DNA from: Cryptomeria japonica
Lineage: Eukaryota; Streptophyta; Pinopsida; Cupressales; Cupressaceae
DNA: 64,000 bases
NCBI RefSeq assembly: GCF_030272615.1
Contig: NC_081407.1
Coordinates: forward strand, 137,582,897-137,646,896
Direction: 5' to 3'
The notes under the pieces were generated by a model. The model worked only from the letters and a program-made list of their open reading frames with translations. It did not search any database and was not told where the DNA came from. Positions 33,400 through 44,724 of the stretch are shown one piece after another. The position numbers were made by a program, and so were the translations under genes. How positions within the stretch are numbered: the first letter of the stretch is position 1; each line of letters opens with the position of its first letter.

Positions 33400-34599
33400 T
33401 CATCGGTCTCTCTCATAAGTTATGATTTGATTTCGGTTTTGCTCATACACCTTGACATTAGTTCTCTCCACAATTCTCTGCAATATTTTGTTATAGCATC
33501 TATATGCTTTGCTTTCATTAGAATAACCAAGAAATATCCCTTCATCACATCTAGGATCAAACTTTCCAATGGAACCACCTCTTTTGATATAGCATTTACT
33601 ACCAAAGATTTTGAAATACTTAACTGTAGGTGTATGACCAAACCATAACTCATAAGGTGTCTTAGCGGTGTCTCCCTTGATATGAACTTTGTTGAATGTG
33701 TCTACCCACATCATTCTAGAATAGTCGTCAATGATTAGCATAAAATATCTATCACCCTGAAAACTTTTGATTCTAGCAGGACCACACAAATCAATATGAA
33801 TAAGATCAAGAACATCATTAGATTTGTCTTGTATACTCTTAAAAGTAGTTATGAATTTCTTTCCCATTTGACATTCCTTACATACTTGATTATAGGGCTT
33901 CACAATATTAGGTATATCTCTAACTGCCTTAGTAGAACTGATCTTTACAATGCAATCGAAATTCACATGACACAACCTCTTATGCCATAACCAACTCTCA
34001 TCAATTTGTGCAATCAAACATGTCTTCTCACTGGAGGTAAAATGAAAGATGTTATCTTTAGTCTGAGTACCGGTTGCAATCTCCAATCCAGATTTGTTGA
34101 CAATCTTGCATTTTCCATCCTTGAACTGTAACTGAAATCCCTTATCCACCAATTATCCTACACTCAAAAGATTATGCCTTAAACCTTTAACATAATAAAC
34201 ATTATCAGTATCATGCTTACCATCTAGTGATATAGTTCCTCTTCCCTTGGTCATGCATGATTTGTCATCTCCAAATCTAACCAGACCACCATCAAATTCT
34301 TACAAAGATAGAAAATTCCTTTTATCTCCAGTCATATGATGTGAACATCCACTGTCTATCACCCATTCATCCTTGTCTTCAATTTTAGCAGTAAGGGCCT
34401 TTTCTTTAGGTATCGAATCATCTTTCTTGATAGCCAAAAATACCCATTCCTTTCCATTGCCGGATCCACTAGCTGAATCTTGTGCCGGTTCATCATCAAA
34501 ATCAGTCACACCTTCCTCATCAACATAGTAGCATGATTTGTCTTTTTTTCTCTTGTATTTATGCTTGTTCTAATAATCATGGTTAGGCCTAAAAGATCT
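33400..34599 (-). pseudogene. E3 protease and integrase, integrase core deleted
   Basis: The minus-strand protease carries WVIDSGCSHHMTG with the DSG catalytic triplet (about 34320-34370). The integrase zinc domain follows: WLWHKRLCHVNFDCI and VCKECQMGKKF. Next come DLIHIDLCGPARI and IDDYSRMMWVDTF. The frame then jumps directly to NKVHIKGDTAKTPYELWFGH. The segment that should contain the second catalytic Asp (DNGGEF type) and the Glu (NGVVER type) is missing, roughly 110 residues, without loss of frame. Stops at 34153 and near 34299 further break the frame. The C-terminal part includes the copia CDEGIFLGYSNESKAYRCYN block. Confidence 0.9.
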
Positions 34600-35526
34600 T
34601 CTAACTCTTTCATCAAATCTTGAATTCCTTTCAGGACATCTAGAAGCAAAATGACCTATCTTATTACATGCAAAACATTTAAAAAGTGGTTTTCCTTCAT
34701 ACTTACTTCCTGTAGGACCTTTAGGTACTCTTCTAGAAAATAGGGCTTCAAGTTGCTCAAATTATTCATCTTCTTTCTTTATTTCCTCCAATTTCTTATC
34801 ATATAAGGATTTCTAATCACTCTTGTTGGTAGATGATGTAGATGCATGAAAAGCAGGTTCAAATTTTGCAACTCTAGAAGGACCGAATTCCTTAAGCTCA
34901 AAAGCAGATAACTTCCCAACTAAGGTATCCCTATTAAAAGAGGTGTTTGCCATTGTTATCAACTCATTAATTGTAGTAGCCTTCATCTTATAAGTCGGTG
35001 AAAAAGATATAAATACTTTAGAAACTATTTTATCTTTGCTCAGAGATCCACCACAACATTGAATTCCCATGACAAACTCATTAACTCTCTCCATAAAAGG
35101 AGTAATCCTTTCATCTTCTTCCATCTTCAGGTTCTTATATCTCACTCGGTAACCATCAAGTTTAGCAATTTTAACAATAGGGTCACCTTCATTCAGAGTC
35201 TCCAATTTATTCCATATATCCTTCACAGTTGAGTTGTCATATAGTCCCATAATTTGCTGATCAGAAAGCGCACACAAAAGGGCTTCTCTAGCTCTATAAT
35301 AATTTTCAATGTCCTTATCCAAGCCTGCCGGAGGAGGATTTTGAGAGGCTAGATTATGAGATGTATATCCATTCTCAGTGATCTCCCAAATCTCCTTTCC
35401 AAGACATCTCAAATGAGTCTCCATCCAAATCTTCCATACTCTATAATTTGTTCCATCAAGCCTAGGAATTTCTCTCCAGAAAACAACAATAGATGAACTT
35501 GATGAACTTGCACTATTAGACGCCAT
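34600..35526 (-). pseudogene. E3 Gag (UBN2 type, one zinc knuckle)
   Basis: The start is taken at ATG 35526 (MASNSASSSSSS), the common start pattern of copia Gag, 43 bases after the primer site. PRLDGTNYRVWKIWMETHLR, ALCALSDQQIMGLYDNS and TVKDIWNKLETLNEG follow the UBN2-type order. A stop lies at 34813. A single knuckle CFACNKIGHFASRC is at about 34650-34690. The contrast with the coiled-coil, four-knuckle Gag of E2 and E6 shows that two Gag types coexist. Confidence 0.88.
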
Positions 35527-35568
35527 AGGATCTTCCTGAAGTGGGTAAGATTCTACATAGAGGACCAA

Positions 35569-35581
35569 GCTCTGATACCAA
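35569..35581 (-). other. E3 primer-binding site (initiator tRNA-Met)
   Basis: Minus strand TTGGTATCAGAGC, one base after the LTR end. It is an exact match to the site for plant initiator tRNA-Met. Confidence 0.95.
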
Positions 35582-35582
35582 T

Positions 35583-36812
35583 TGTTAGAGAACTTAGATA
35601 ACTAGAGGACAATTGAGAGAGGGGGGGTGAATCGGTTGTCAACAGATTGTAGAACTTTAAGCATTAAAACCTTATTACCGGAATACATAAACCAAATACT
35701 ATAATAGCAGATATAACAGTTAAGAACAAATATAAACCACTAAACATTTACCAACCATCCACAAAAGATAACACCAAGATTTGTACGTGGAAAACCCGGT
35801 AAAGGGAAAAACATAGTGGGAAGCCTACGCACAGTCAGATAATACTTCTACAATAAGTATGTGATTACAATAAGAGGGGCCTGCACATGCAGGAAGGCCA
35901 ACAACCTAGAGCACACTGCTCATCACAAAAGGAGCCTCACTGACTACAAAATAAATCCAGACTACAATTAGGAAGAAAAATGAACTGTAAGAATAACATC
36001 TCCTATACCTGAGTACAATTATGGTTAAGATCAGTACCAGAGGTCTTAAACCTCTTTCACCAACCCAATTTGATCACCTATGATCGACCAAAAACCTCTG
36101 CATATGATTACAACTTTATTCACACACAAATATAATCCCATAACCATAATCCCATGATCTACAAAGAGATCTTACAATATATTTATACCAACCCGAGACT
36201 TAAACAATTGGGTCGGCCACCTAAAAGATAATACAATAAAATCATAACTTAAACCTACAATCTAAAGATCAACCAAGTCAACCTGAGACTGAAACAAAAT
36301 AATCCAATCAATAAACCCAACCAGTAATGCATCGGGATTATCCACCAACACGTTACATAAACTGGTCCATAACCTAGTCGAATAAGATGGCATTAGGTCT
36401 GGACCCAAATCCAACACCATTGATCAACAAGAATATGAACAAGATAACCAATAGCATTCCAAAATCCATCTAGAAGCCATGCCAACACCACTTATCACGT
36501 GCATCAAAAGATCTTCAACAAAGCTCTGTCGATAAAACCCTTACCGGTGACCAAAAGGCTTACAAGAACAAATGATAACTCCCGAGTCATCAAATCCTGA
36601 ACCAACTAATCGTGATACCCATCTGAATAGAATGAAAGACAGATCCAAACCAAATCCACAAGCCAAAATATACCGAGCATACTAGATAAATATCATAAAC
36701 CAAGCACTCTACCGGAACCTACCGAAAGCCGGTAAACAACCAAAATAGCTAGTGTTGCCATCAGTGACAAAACATCAATGCAACACATAATCAATTCCTC
36801 CAATTGCCAACA
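35583..36812 (-). repeat. E3 5' LTR (1230 bp)
   Basis: On the plus strand from TGTTAGAGAACTTAG to CAATTGCCAACA. It contains GAGAGAGGGGGGGTGAATCG and GTACGTGGAAAACCCGGTAA, two blocks shared with other copia-like LTRs here. It is flanked by tgttc at 36813. Confidence 0.92.
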
Positions 36813-38100
36813 TGTTCAATGTGGCTCCTCTTGCATCATTTTTATCATCTCTAGATGACTCTAAGCAAGATTGGGAGATAGATGATTTCCTTGACTACCT
36901 TCATTTGTGTCATAGATTCTCATTTGTGTGTTTGCTTGTTCGTAATGTGCTTCCCTCGTGTTGTGATACTTGACTTATTTTTGGTGTTTATTGTAAGGAA
37001 GTTAAGTAGTGGAACAACTTCCTACACTAACCTTGAGAGGAGGGTAATGCAAAAAAATACAGATCATTACGACAGTTATGAAAAATTAACAAAAATAAAA
37101 ATAATATCATGCATACCACAACATTGTGATTTACGTGGGGAAAACTCTTTTGAGAGAAAAACCCACACTCCAAAAGCAGCTCAATATATTATTCAACAAA
37201 AAAATAAAAAAATACAATATACTTGTAGAGAAAGCTCTTCACGGGAGTACCACTAATCATAGATTCAGAGGTAACTCAATAGCCATAAGACTCTTACACA
37301 CAATCTCTATCTCATGTACCTCATATATAGGAGATACAATACAATAAACCGTCAAATGATATTATAAAACCATGGGCTAAAACCACCCAATAAAGTAAAG
37401 CTGACCTTATCTCCAATCTAGAGGCCTTATGATGTGTCAAACACACATCAACATGTGTTCCTCCCTTTTATAGCTCATTTATGTGTCTAATGCAATTTAT
37501 ATTTCCTATTTCAGGAGTCCAAACTTCTAGAGGCCACAACTTGTGAACTAGGTGTCCAATTGACAAACCGTTTGAAGTGCCAAAAAGCTTGTGAAGTTAT
37601 CTATCACCTCGCAACCCACTATGCTAGTTATGACCATTTTTTAGCTTGTTTTAGAGGGTATAAAGTCCTCAAAATTAAATTTAAACCTTTCATTGCACCT
37701 TTCAAAAATATAAACTTTAATAATTTCAAAACTAGCTGTGATCTTGCAACAAAAATTTACCAGCATGCTTATCTAGCCAATCCAAAGCTTTGGAGAGAAT
37801 TTCACACCATTTCATGCTCAAACAAAAAAAGTAATATAAATAGTAACCTCATGTAAATGCAAGGTTGAGACACCATTTTCCCAACATATATTAGGTTCTC
37901 TTTAGATGACCCTTGTTACTTTGTTGGTAGAAGGTAATAAAGAGGTCAAATCTATTGTAACATTCATATATTTGTATCTCAATTCTTCTATATGTTGTAT
38001 CTATTTATATCATACATGTGCTATTGTTCGTAAATATGTCTTATGTTATCTACTTGGGGATGATGCAAAGCATTGAGATATGTGTTTGGTCTCTCCCATG
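36813..38100 (+). mobile_element. Element A, piece 3
   Basis: A resumes after E3 with aatgtggctcctcttgcatc, which fits B near 50765-50785. It ends with gatgatgcaaagcattgaga and tttggtctctcccatg, matching B at about 50960-51002. A 1.08-kb insertion interrupts it (36946-38023). No gene is recognised. Confidence 0.75.
36946..38023. mobile_element. Possible 1.08-kb insertion in element A
   Basis: The decamer ttgttcgtaa occurs at 36936-36945 and again at 38024-38033. Element B has no counterpart for the DNA between them. The inserted DNA includes GTGATTTACGTGGGGAAAAC and GAGAGAAAAACCCACACTCC, which resemble conserved blocks of the copia-like LTRs. I see no terminal inverted repeat and no protein. 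A 10-bp duplication would fit a Mutator-like insertion better than an LTR element, so its nature is open. Confidence 0.45.
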
Positions 38101-38943
38101 TGTTAGGATTCCCATAGATACTGAGAATTCCCATAGATACTGAGAGGGGGGGGGGGGATGAATCAGTATCTAACCGGTGAATTGAATTTCTTAACTTAAA
38201 ACATGTAGAACATATTATAACAGTGTACCGGTATGCAAGAAATAATGCAATAAATAGAATTAAAAGCATCCACATGAAAAACACACCATGACACAAGGAT
38301 TTAACAAGGAAACCCGGTGTGGGAAAAACCTTGGTGGGATTTGTGACCCACAATATTCACTTACTGGCTAATAAGAGAATATTACTTACAAGAGGGGCCT
38401 GCACATGCAGGAAGGCCAACTGCCTAGAGCTCATTGCTCAATGGGAAGTCTCGCTGACTTACAATGTGGATTATACAAATCCAATATCTTGTATTGCTTT
38501 ACAATAGCATCTATAATACCGGATCCAGTACCGGTTTCTACTCCATTCTTTACATAAAACCTTTAACCTATATTTCGCATAATAGGTCTGCCTAATGTCT
38601 TTTTCTTCTTCGCTTATAGAATGTCTACAATGATCTCTCTTATATATAAGTGTCATTTTACAACTTGCCAAGTCCGCTTACAAAGTTTTTACAATAATAA
38701 ACAAAATATAATATATCAAAAATCCTGCCGGCCTCTGTGCCGGTATGCTTCCTTTCTCTGTGCCGGTGCCGGTGGTCTGAGTGCCGGTGTCGAGTGTGAT
38801 ATGTTGATGCCGGTGAACTATCTTGCCGATGCAATGCCTTGCCGGTGTAATGCTTTGTCGGTGCCATAGGATTGTAAGGTTGCCATTAATGACAAAACCT
38901 TCAATCACCTACAATGTCTCATTGGAGTGTGCATATGCCAACA
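38101..38943 (-). repeat. E6 3' LTR (843 bp)
   Basis: On the plus strand TGTTAGGATTCCCATAGATA to GCATATGCCAACA. It is 47 bp longer than the 5' LTR. The ATTCCCATAGATACTGAGA segment is duplicated at the start, the G run is longer, and extra GCCGGT-containing sequence is present near 38755-38800. Confidence 0.92.
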
Positions 38944-38958
38944 ATCTCCCCCTTTGGC
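38944..38958 (-). other. E6 polypurine tract
   Basis: On the minus strand TGCCAAAGGGGGAGAT precedes the LTR start TGTTGGCATATGC. Two additional runs (39052 and 39102) repeat the motif within about 160 bp, as in E2. Confidence 0.88.
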
Positions 38959-39155
38959 ATTGATGGCAACACTCATGAGAAAATTCAAAAGTGTATCCAA
39001 AACTTTAATCCAAAAAAAGTTTCCAAAAATATGTTACCAAAAATATAAGAACTCCCCCTGAGTAAATAAGTCTTTTGCTGGTTATTTTCTCATACTACTA
39101 CTCCCCCTTTGGCATCAATGACAAAGGTTGTCAAGGTATCAATAGAGTTGTAGCC

Positions 39156-42100
39156 TCAACCTTGTAATTGGGTAGTTACAATTTGAAATAGATCTGCCAA
39201 AATTAAGTTTATACTCTCCATAAACTTCTCACTATCTCTTATTGCTGTCTCTGTTCTTTTAACTGTACTGGTGAGGTTCTGCATATGCTCTGCTAGTGTT
39301 TTCTATCCCTGTATCAATGCCTCGGATATTTCCTTTCGTAATGATGCTAGATAGTCCAATCTTGGACTCAGTTTTAGTCTCAAATTATTTGCCTTATCCA
39401 CTAATCTCTCCTTTTCTCTTTCTAACTTAAGTAACTTTTCCTCAAAATTTGTTATCCTTTGCTCAAAAACTGAAAATGTATCAGGTGAGTTAACAAAATT
39501 ATCTACAAGTTTATTGATTTCATCCTGTATCTTGCTCATCTTCTTATCTATGTCTACTATCAAAAAGTTTGTCTTGCAGGTGTCTTTGTACAAAGTCTTG
39601 TATTCCATTAATAAGTTACACAGTTCCGGTAGAAGTGTGTCAAATTCTCTAGTACACTTCTTTATCTGATCTTCAAATAATTTTTGCTTTTCAATTTCTA
39701 CCTTGTCCTTCAATGTCTCTTCCTTTATTTTCTCAATAGTTACTGTGTTCTCAGTGATGTATTTATACAAAGTATCAAGTTGTCCTAAAGAATCTTTATT
39801 GTCTATGTTACAGTTAGGAGCAATTACCTTCAAAATTGGGATTGTGTCATCTATAGCTTTATAAGCCTATGAACTACAATCTGTTATCCTTTTGATTGAA
39901 TCCAAAAGTACTTCAGTTACATTTGTTGATTTGTGGCTTGCTGAGGAGGAACCAACATTCTGAATTCCGCCGGTGGAGGAAGTAACCAAGCTTGTTGTGA
40001 CCTCTGGTAGGTCTATTTGTGTTTGCATTTCCTTAAGAAATGGTTTGTGTACTTCTCTTGTTGCCGGTTATATTGTTTCCTCATGACTCTGTTCCTGTAC
40101 CTATTCCTGTCCCGGGGCCTTTTTCTCTTCTTGTTTCTCTGTCTGTTCTCCTGTGTTATCATCTGCCGGTTTCTCTTGTTTTTGATCAGTTTGCTTAGTT
40201 ACCGGTGGCTCACTAGCCATGTCTATCTTATGAGTTGTATCTTTATCTACCACAATGTTGATCTTTTGTGTATCAACATCTACTGTGTATAAGACTTCAG
40301 GATTAGGATTGACATTCTCTACATCCATACCTTCAACTGCCGGTTGATCTTCTGTAGTTGTTGTTATCGGTGATGTAAAAGGAAGTGGGGGTAAGTTGTC
40401 TTTTACTTTGATTCTTGGAGGTCTACCAACCTTTCCTTTTCCTTTGTCTCTCTCCTTCTGATATACCTTTATTGGTTTGGGGTTCCTGTATTCTTCCTGT
40501 TTTTCTTTTTCAACTAGGAATATATCCCATCCATTTTCTGTTTCCTTAGTCACCTCATTGACTCTTCCAACCATTAATGCAATGTGCTGGTGTGCAATAG
40601 AGAATACTGACCTATTGGCTTCAACAATTAAATCATCAATTTCTTTAGGTGAGTTCACTGGTTACACAACAAGTAGCTTTTCTATCTTGATTTTCTTATC
40701 AAGCTCTATAACAACTTGTCTTCTAGCTTCCATTCTTTTGAACAGTTCATCTGGTACTTCATCTACAACTTCCATCAAAAATTTCTTATACATGTCCATG
40801 TGCAAAATAACATTGTTTTCCACTTGTTCTTTTTCATCTGCTGTCAAAGTGTCATAGACCTTTCCTATGTTTTTGAGTTTCCCTTCCTCTGTAATTTCAT
40901 TTAGCAATATGTCAAGAGGAGCCAAGTTTTGTTTTGTACTCTTCTTCTTCTTGGGTGTCAGTTTCTTCTTTGGTGTAGTCTTTTTAACCGGAGATCTTAC
41001 TTCTTGCTATTTCTGTCTAGTTCTCCTAGGTGAGGGTGTGGTTGCCGGTGAAGGATCTCTTTTCCTTACAACTCTTTTGAAAGCTGCAGGCATGTCACTC
41101 TTCGAAGAAGTGCCTACTGGTGATAGGTGAGTCTCAGGCTGTCGAGTTCCTAGCTCATCCTCAGTGATACCGGTTTGCTTTAATACATCTTCTTTAATAG
41201 CCTTTGCCTATCTAGAACCTCTTCTCACAACTGCCTCAACCTTTTTCACTCTTTTCTTAGATTGAATTTGTTTTTCTATGGTCTCAGCACTACCAAATAC
41301 TTCTTCCTTTGGTTCGTTTGGAGCTTCCAGAAGTGGTTTAGCATAAGTCTCAATTATATGATCATCTGTCTCATAGCCCATCTCTATTACCCAGATTGTT
41401 CTTGGGATGACTGCTTCCATCTAGATCTCATCCTTTTTGATTACAAAACATATATCATCCTTGTACTTGTCAACAATCTTCTGTGATAATCTGATTCTCT
41501 TCTTCATTTTGGCCTTAAGTGCTTGAAAGTATTCATGGATATTCTTTTCTTTGTTTTCACCCATGTTGTTGAATAGTTCTGTCAATTGTTTTCCTACCGG
41601 TATATCAAATCCAAGTACTTTATAGCCTATACTGGGAACCTGTTTGGTTATGTGTAGCATCAAGCATACAAGCGGATTACCAAACCTAAAAGTTCCTTTC
41701 TTATCTTTCTTTATCTTGCCTAAGTTGTCAATTAACTCATCTTTTAACCATTCACATATGTCAATTTTCATATTGTCTGTAATCATGTCATATGAACTCT
41801 TAATGCATAAACTTGAAACTGAGTTGACTCTATTTGCATGAGTAGATTTATACCCTAAAATCATGCTAACAAATCTCACATTTACATCTGTTACATCATT
41901 TACCCTCAAGGACCTTCTGTCATATGTTGCACCAATTAGTTTAGTTACTAGGTCATAGGAGACCTTTTTAGTCTTGTTTGGTCTTTTACCGATGGACGGT
42001 AACCCTGTGATAGCTTTCACACCTTGGTGATTTTGTGAATTGCATCTAACCAGAAAAATTCACCATGTACCCTGCTTAAGACTATCCTAATCACATCCTT

Positions 42101-42424
42101 GGGAAATTCAGGAATGTAGAGGATTTCAGTAAATCCTAGGGTTTCAATGATTTTATGTTCCGGTTTCACATTTTCAGAATGATCACATATGACAGATTTA
42201 TACATTGTTTTGATCTCTTCATCTCCCAATTCCTCTATGTTACATTGAATGTAAATTCTAGGGTCTTCAGCAAAAACAACTCCTTTTGGTATTTGAGAGA
42301 AAGCACCTATATTGTCATCTTTCTTTGCTACCTCGGGAACTAGTTGAAATATGGGCCTAGGGCATTTTATAACCTTGACTATAGTAGGGTTTTCTATATA
42401 TTCAAGTGCAGAAGTGGATGCCAT
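39156..42424 (-). pseudogene. E6 ORF X: unknown element-encoded protein, about 1,090 codons, broken
   Basis: I cannot name this family. The start is ATG at 42424 (MASTSALEY). The N-terminal region has VVFAEDPRIYIQCNIEELG, LYIPEFPKDVIRIVLSRVHG and, after a -1 shift at about 42018, VRFVSMILGYKSTHANRVNS, YDMITDNMKIDICEWL, IKKDKKGTFRFGNPL and KMKKRIRLSQKIVDKYKDDI. The middle is basic (KKKLTPKKKK) and has LTADEKEQVENNVILH. Then comes a Lys/Glu/Pro-rich low-complexity part, and a C-terminal helical, coiled-coil-like part ending at 39156. In-frame stops lie near 41420, 41205, 41010, 40660, 40100 and 39300. Seven or more blocks match E2 in order. No enzyme motif was seen. Reading direction is the same as Gag, with a 300-bp spacer. 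Confidence 0.7.
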
Positions 42425-42720
42425 GATGATACATACCTTTTTCTATCTTGGATGGATTGATTGCTTGAAGTGCTTCGACTCTTTGCTTGAAATCCCTTAG
42501 CTCTACAAATTTCACGCTCTACGAATGTTTGAAATCACGGTGAAATGAAATGGAGCCAAAACCACAAATTTATAGTGTTTGTTTGCCATCTACCACATTT
42601 AATGCATGCTGATTAAGTATTCACTTAACATTGTCTATCGGTAATGAAGTAATTTCCAACTTCTCATCTCTAACCGAGGGAATAATAGCACATGTGTCAT
42701 TAGATTGCCAACCCTCAAGG
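42425..42720 (-). other. E6 spacer between Gag and ORF X
   Basis: No supported reading frame. It corresponds in position to 5879-6344 in E2. It could hold an internal promoter, splice acceptor or translation signal for ORF X, but none is certain from sequence alone. Confidence 0.4.
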
Positions 42721-42768
42721 AAACTTTCTTCAATTTGATGAAGAACTTCCTACCGGTGGAGCACTATT

Positions 42769-43884
42769 CTATCCTTTCGATGAAGCATTGATTGGTTCTA
42801 CCGGTGGAGGAGTATTCCCAACAATTAGATCAGCTTTTCTAATCCATTGTTTTGAGAATTCTTGCTTAACCTCTTCAACTTTTTCTTTACCTTTCAAGCT
42901 AGAGCTTTTGTTGTCTGCCGGTGATCCTTTACTTCTACAGAATCTTGCAATATGCCCAATCTTGTTACATGCATAACAAGTCACATTATTCTTCTGAATA
43001 ACTTTCCCATAACCTATGCCGGTTTGTGTTCTGCATTGATTACATAAATGTCCAAATCTTCCACAAACATAACATCTCACATTCATTCTGCAATTTTCAG
43101 AGTTGTGACCAACTTTGTTGCATTTTGAACATTGACCGGTGGGTGTGTTGATATTCTGATAATTTCTAGATCTACATTCATTTGCTCTATGACCATACTT
43201 ATTACAGTTAAAGCATTTTCCATTGAATTTATAAGTATTAGGTTGCCTTATCGGTTTGTTGTGATCCTGTGTTTGCAGTATCGGAGCTTTCACCAACTTT
43301 AAAGCCAATTCTAGAAGTGTCACCTTTAGGTTTTTGATTCTTCAGCAAGTTACCAAGTTCCTCTGAGCTTTTCTTGAATTTTTCTTTATGTTGATTTGCA
43401 GTTTCAGTTCTCTTTCTAAGACTTCTTTCTACCTCATCAGTTCATTGGAGTCATTCTGAGTGCACATCAGATCTATCTTCAATAAATCATTTTCATAGCT
43501 AAGTCTTGTGTTCTCATTTGCTGCATCACTTAGTCTTCTGGTCAATTCTTCTTCATTCTTTTTCCTATCTTCAATTTCTTTACAAAATCTCATAGTCATA
43601 TCCTGCATCTCATTCTTTGTTGTCATGTTCTCCAGTTTCAACTTGCTTATCATATCATTAAGTGATTCCTTTTCATCATTCTCATTTTGCATCTTTTCAC
43701 AAAGTTCTCTTCTCTTATTTCTTGCAATAGTAAGATTCTCTTGAAGTGCTTGAATGATATCCTGAGCTGCTTTTAGATCATCTTCTAGTTTTATATTTTT
43801 CAATTTCTCTGTATCATAGTCTGAAAGAGCTGCTTCAAGTTGCTTCATTAGATTTTCCTCTACCGGTGTCAAGATCTTCCTCAA
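42769..43884 (-). pseudogene. E6 Gag-like protein: coiled coil plus four zinc knuckles
   Basis: The N-terminal piece (43429-43884, MRKILTPVEENLMKQLEAAL) is a long charged heptad stretch, a probable coiled coil. After a stop and shift (about 43428-43330) the GDTSRIGFKVGESS block and four intact CX2CX4HX4C knuckles follow. These are CFNCNKYGHRANEC (residues 37-50 of the second piece), CSKCNKVGHNSENC (65-78), CYVCGRFGHLCNQC (84-97) and CYACNKIGHIARFC (116-129). It ends at 42769. It matches the E2 Gag in order and spacing. Likely role: binding and packaging element RNA; this is inferred from the knuckles. Confidence 0.82.
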
Positions 43885-43914
43885 GCTATTAGGCTTCTAA
43901 AAATAGAGGACCAG

Positions 43915-43927
43915 GCTCTGATACCAA
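43915..43927 (-). other. E6 primer-binding site (initiator tRNA-Met)
   Basis: Minus strand TTGGTATCAGAGC, one base after the LTR end at 43929. Confidence 0.95.
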
Positions 43928-43928
43928 T

Positions 43929-44724
43929 TGTTAGGATTCCCACAGATACTGAGAGGGGGGTGAATCAGTATTTAACCGGTGAATTGAATTTCTTAACTTA
44001 AAACATGTAGAACATATTATAACAGTGTATCGGTATGCAAGAAATAATGCAACAAACATAATTAAAAGCATCCACATGAAAAACACACCATGACACAAGG
44101 ATTTAATGAGGAAACCCGGTATGGGAAAAACCTCGGTGGGATTTGTGACCCACAATATTCACTTACTGGCCAAGAAGAGAATATTACTTACAAGAGGGGC
44201 CTACACATGCAGGAAGGCCAACTGCCTAGAGCTCACTACTCAATGGGAAGTCTCACTGACTTACAATGTGGATTATACAAATCCAATATCTTGTACTATT
44301 TTACAATAGCATCTATAATGCCAGATCCAGTATCGGTTTCTGCTCTGTTCTTTACATAAAACCTTTAACCTATATTTCGCATAATAGGTCTGCCTAATAT
44401 CTTTTTCTTCCTCGCTTATAGAATGTCTACAATGATCTCTCTTATATATAAGAGTCATTTTACAAATTACCAAGTCGGCTTACAAAGTTTTTACAATAAT
44501 AAACAAAATATAATATATCAAAAATCCTGTCGGCGTCTGTGCCAGTATGCTTCCTTTCTCTATGCCGGTGTAGAGTGTGATCTATTGATGCTGGTGAAAT
44601 ATCTTGCCGGTGCAATGCCTTGCCGGTGTAATGATTTACCGGTGCCTTAGGATTGTAAGGTTTCCATCAATGATAAAACCTTCAATCACCTACAATGTCT
44701 CATTGGAGTGTGCATATGCCAACA
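43929..44724 (-). repeat. E6 5' LTR (796 bp)
   Basis: On the plus strand TGTTAGGATTCCCACAGATA to GCATATGCCAACA. It is highly similar to the 3' LTR, so E6 is younger than E2 and E3 by inspection. Confidence 0.93.

Larger units (their letters stand above)
11311..36812 (-). mobile_element. E3: Ty1/copia retrotransposon, interrupted by E4
   Basis: A full copia element on the minus strand. Its 5' LTR is 35583-36812 and its 3' LTR is 11311-13970 (the latter enlarged by a solo-LTR insertion). The target duplication tgttc flanks it (11306-11310 and 36813-36817). Coding order on the minus strand is gag, protease, integrase, RT and RNase H, the Ty1/copia order. The 17.3-kb E4 sits between the two coding halves, at the start of the RT domain. 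Removing E4 leaves an E3 of about 8.2 kb including the 1.4-kb LTR insertion. All coding parts carry stops. Confidence 0.9.
38101..44724 (-). mobile_element. E6: non-autonomous copia-like LTR element, 6.6 kb
   Basis: A complete minus-strand element. 5' LTR 43929-44724, primer site 43915-43927, Gag, spacer, ORF X, purine tract and 3' LTR 38101-38943. The target duplication is ccatg (38096-38100 and 44725-44729). As in E2, there is no protease, integrase, RT or RNase H. It is better preserved than E2 and is the best reference copy of this family here. Confidence 0.9.

Noticed and set aside
38621-38908. Short frames in the E6 3' LTR on both strands
   Set aside because: They lie in LTR sequence and are not preserved in the 5' LTR in the same form.
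40477-40857. Plus-strand Ser/Thr-rich frame within E6
   Set aside because: It is antisense to ORF X, which has conserved counterparts in E2.
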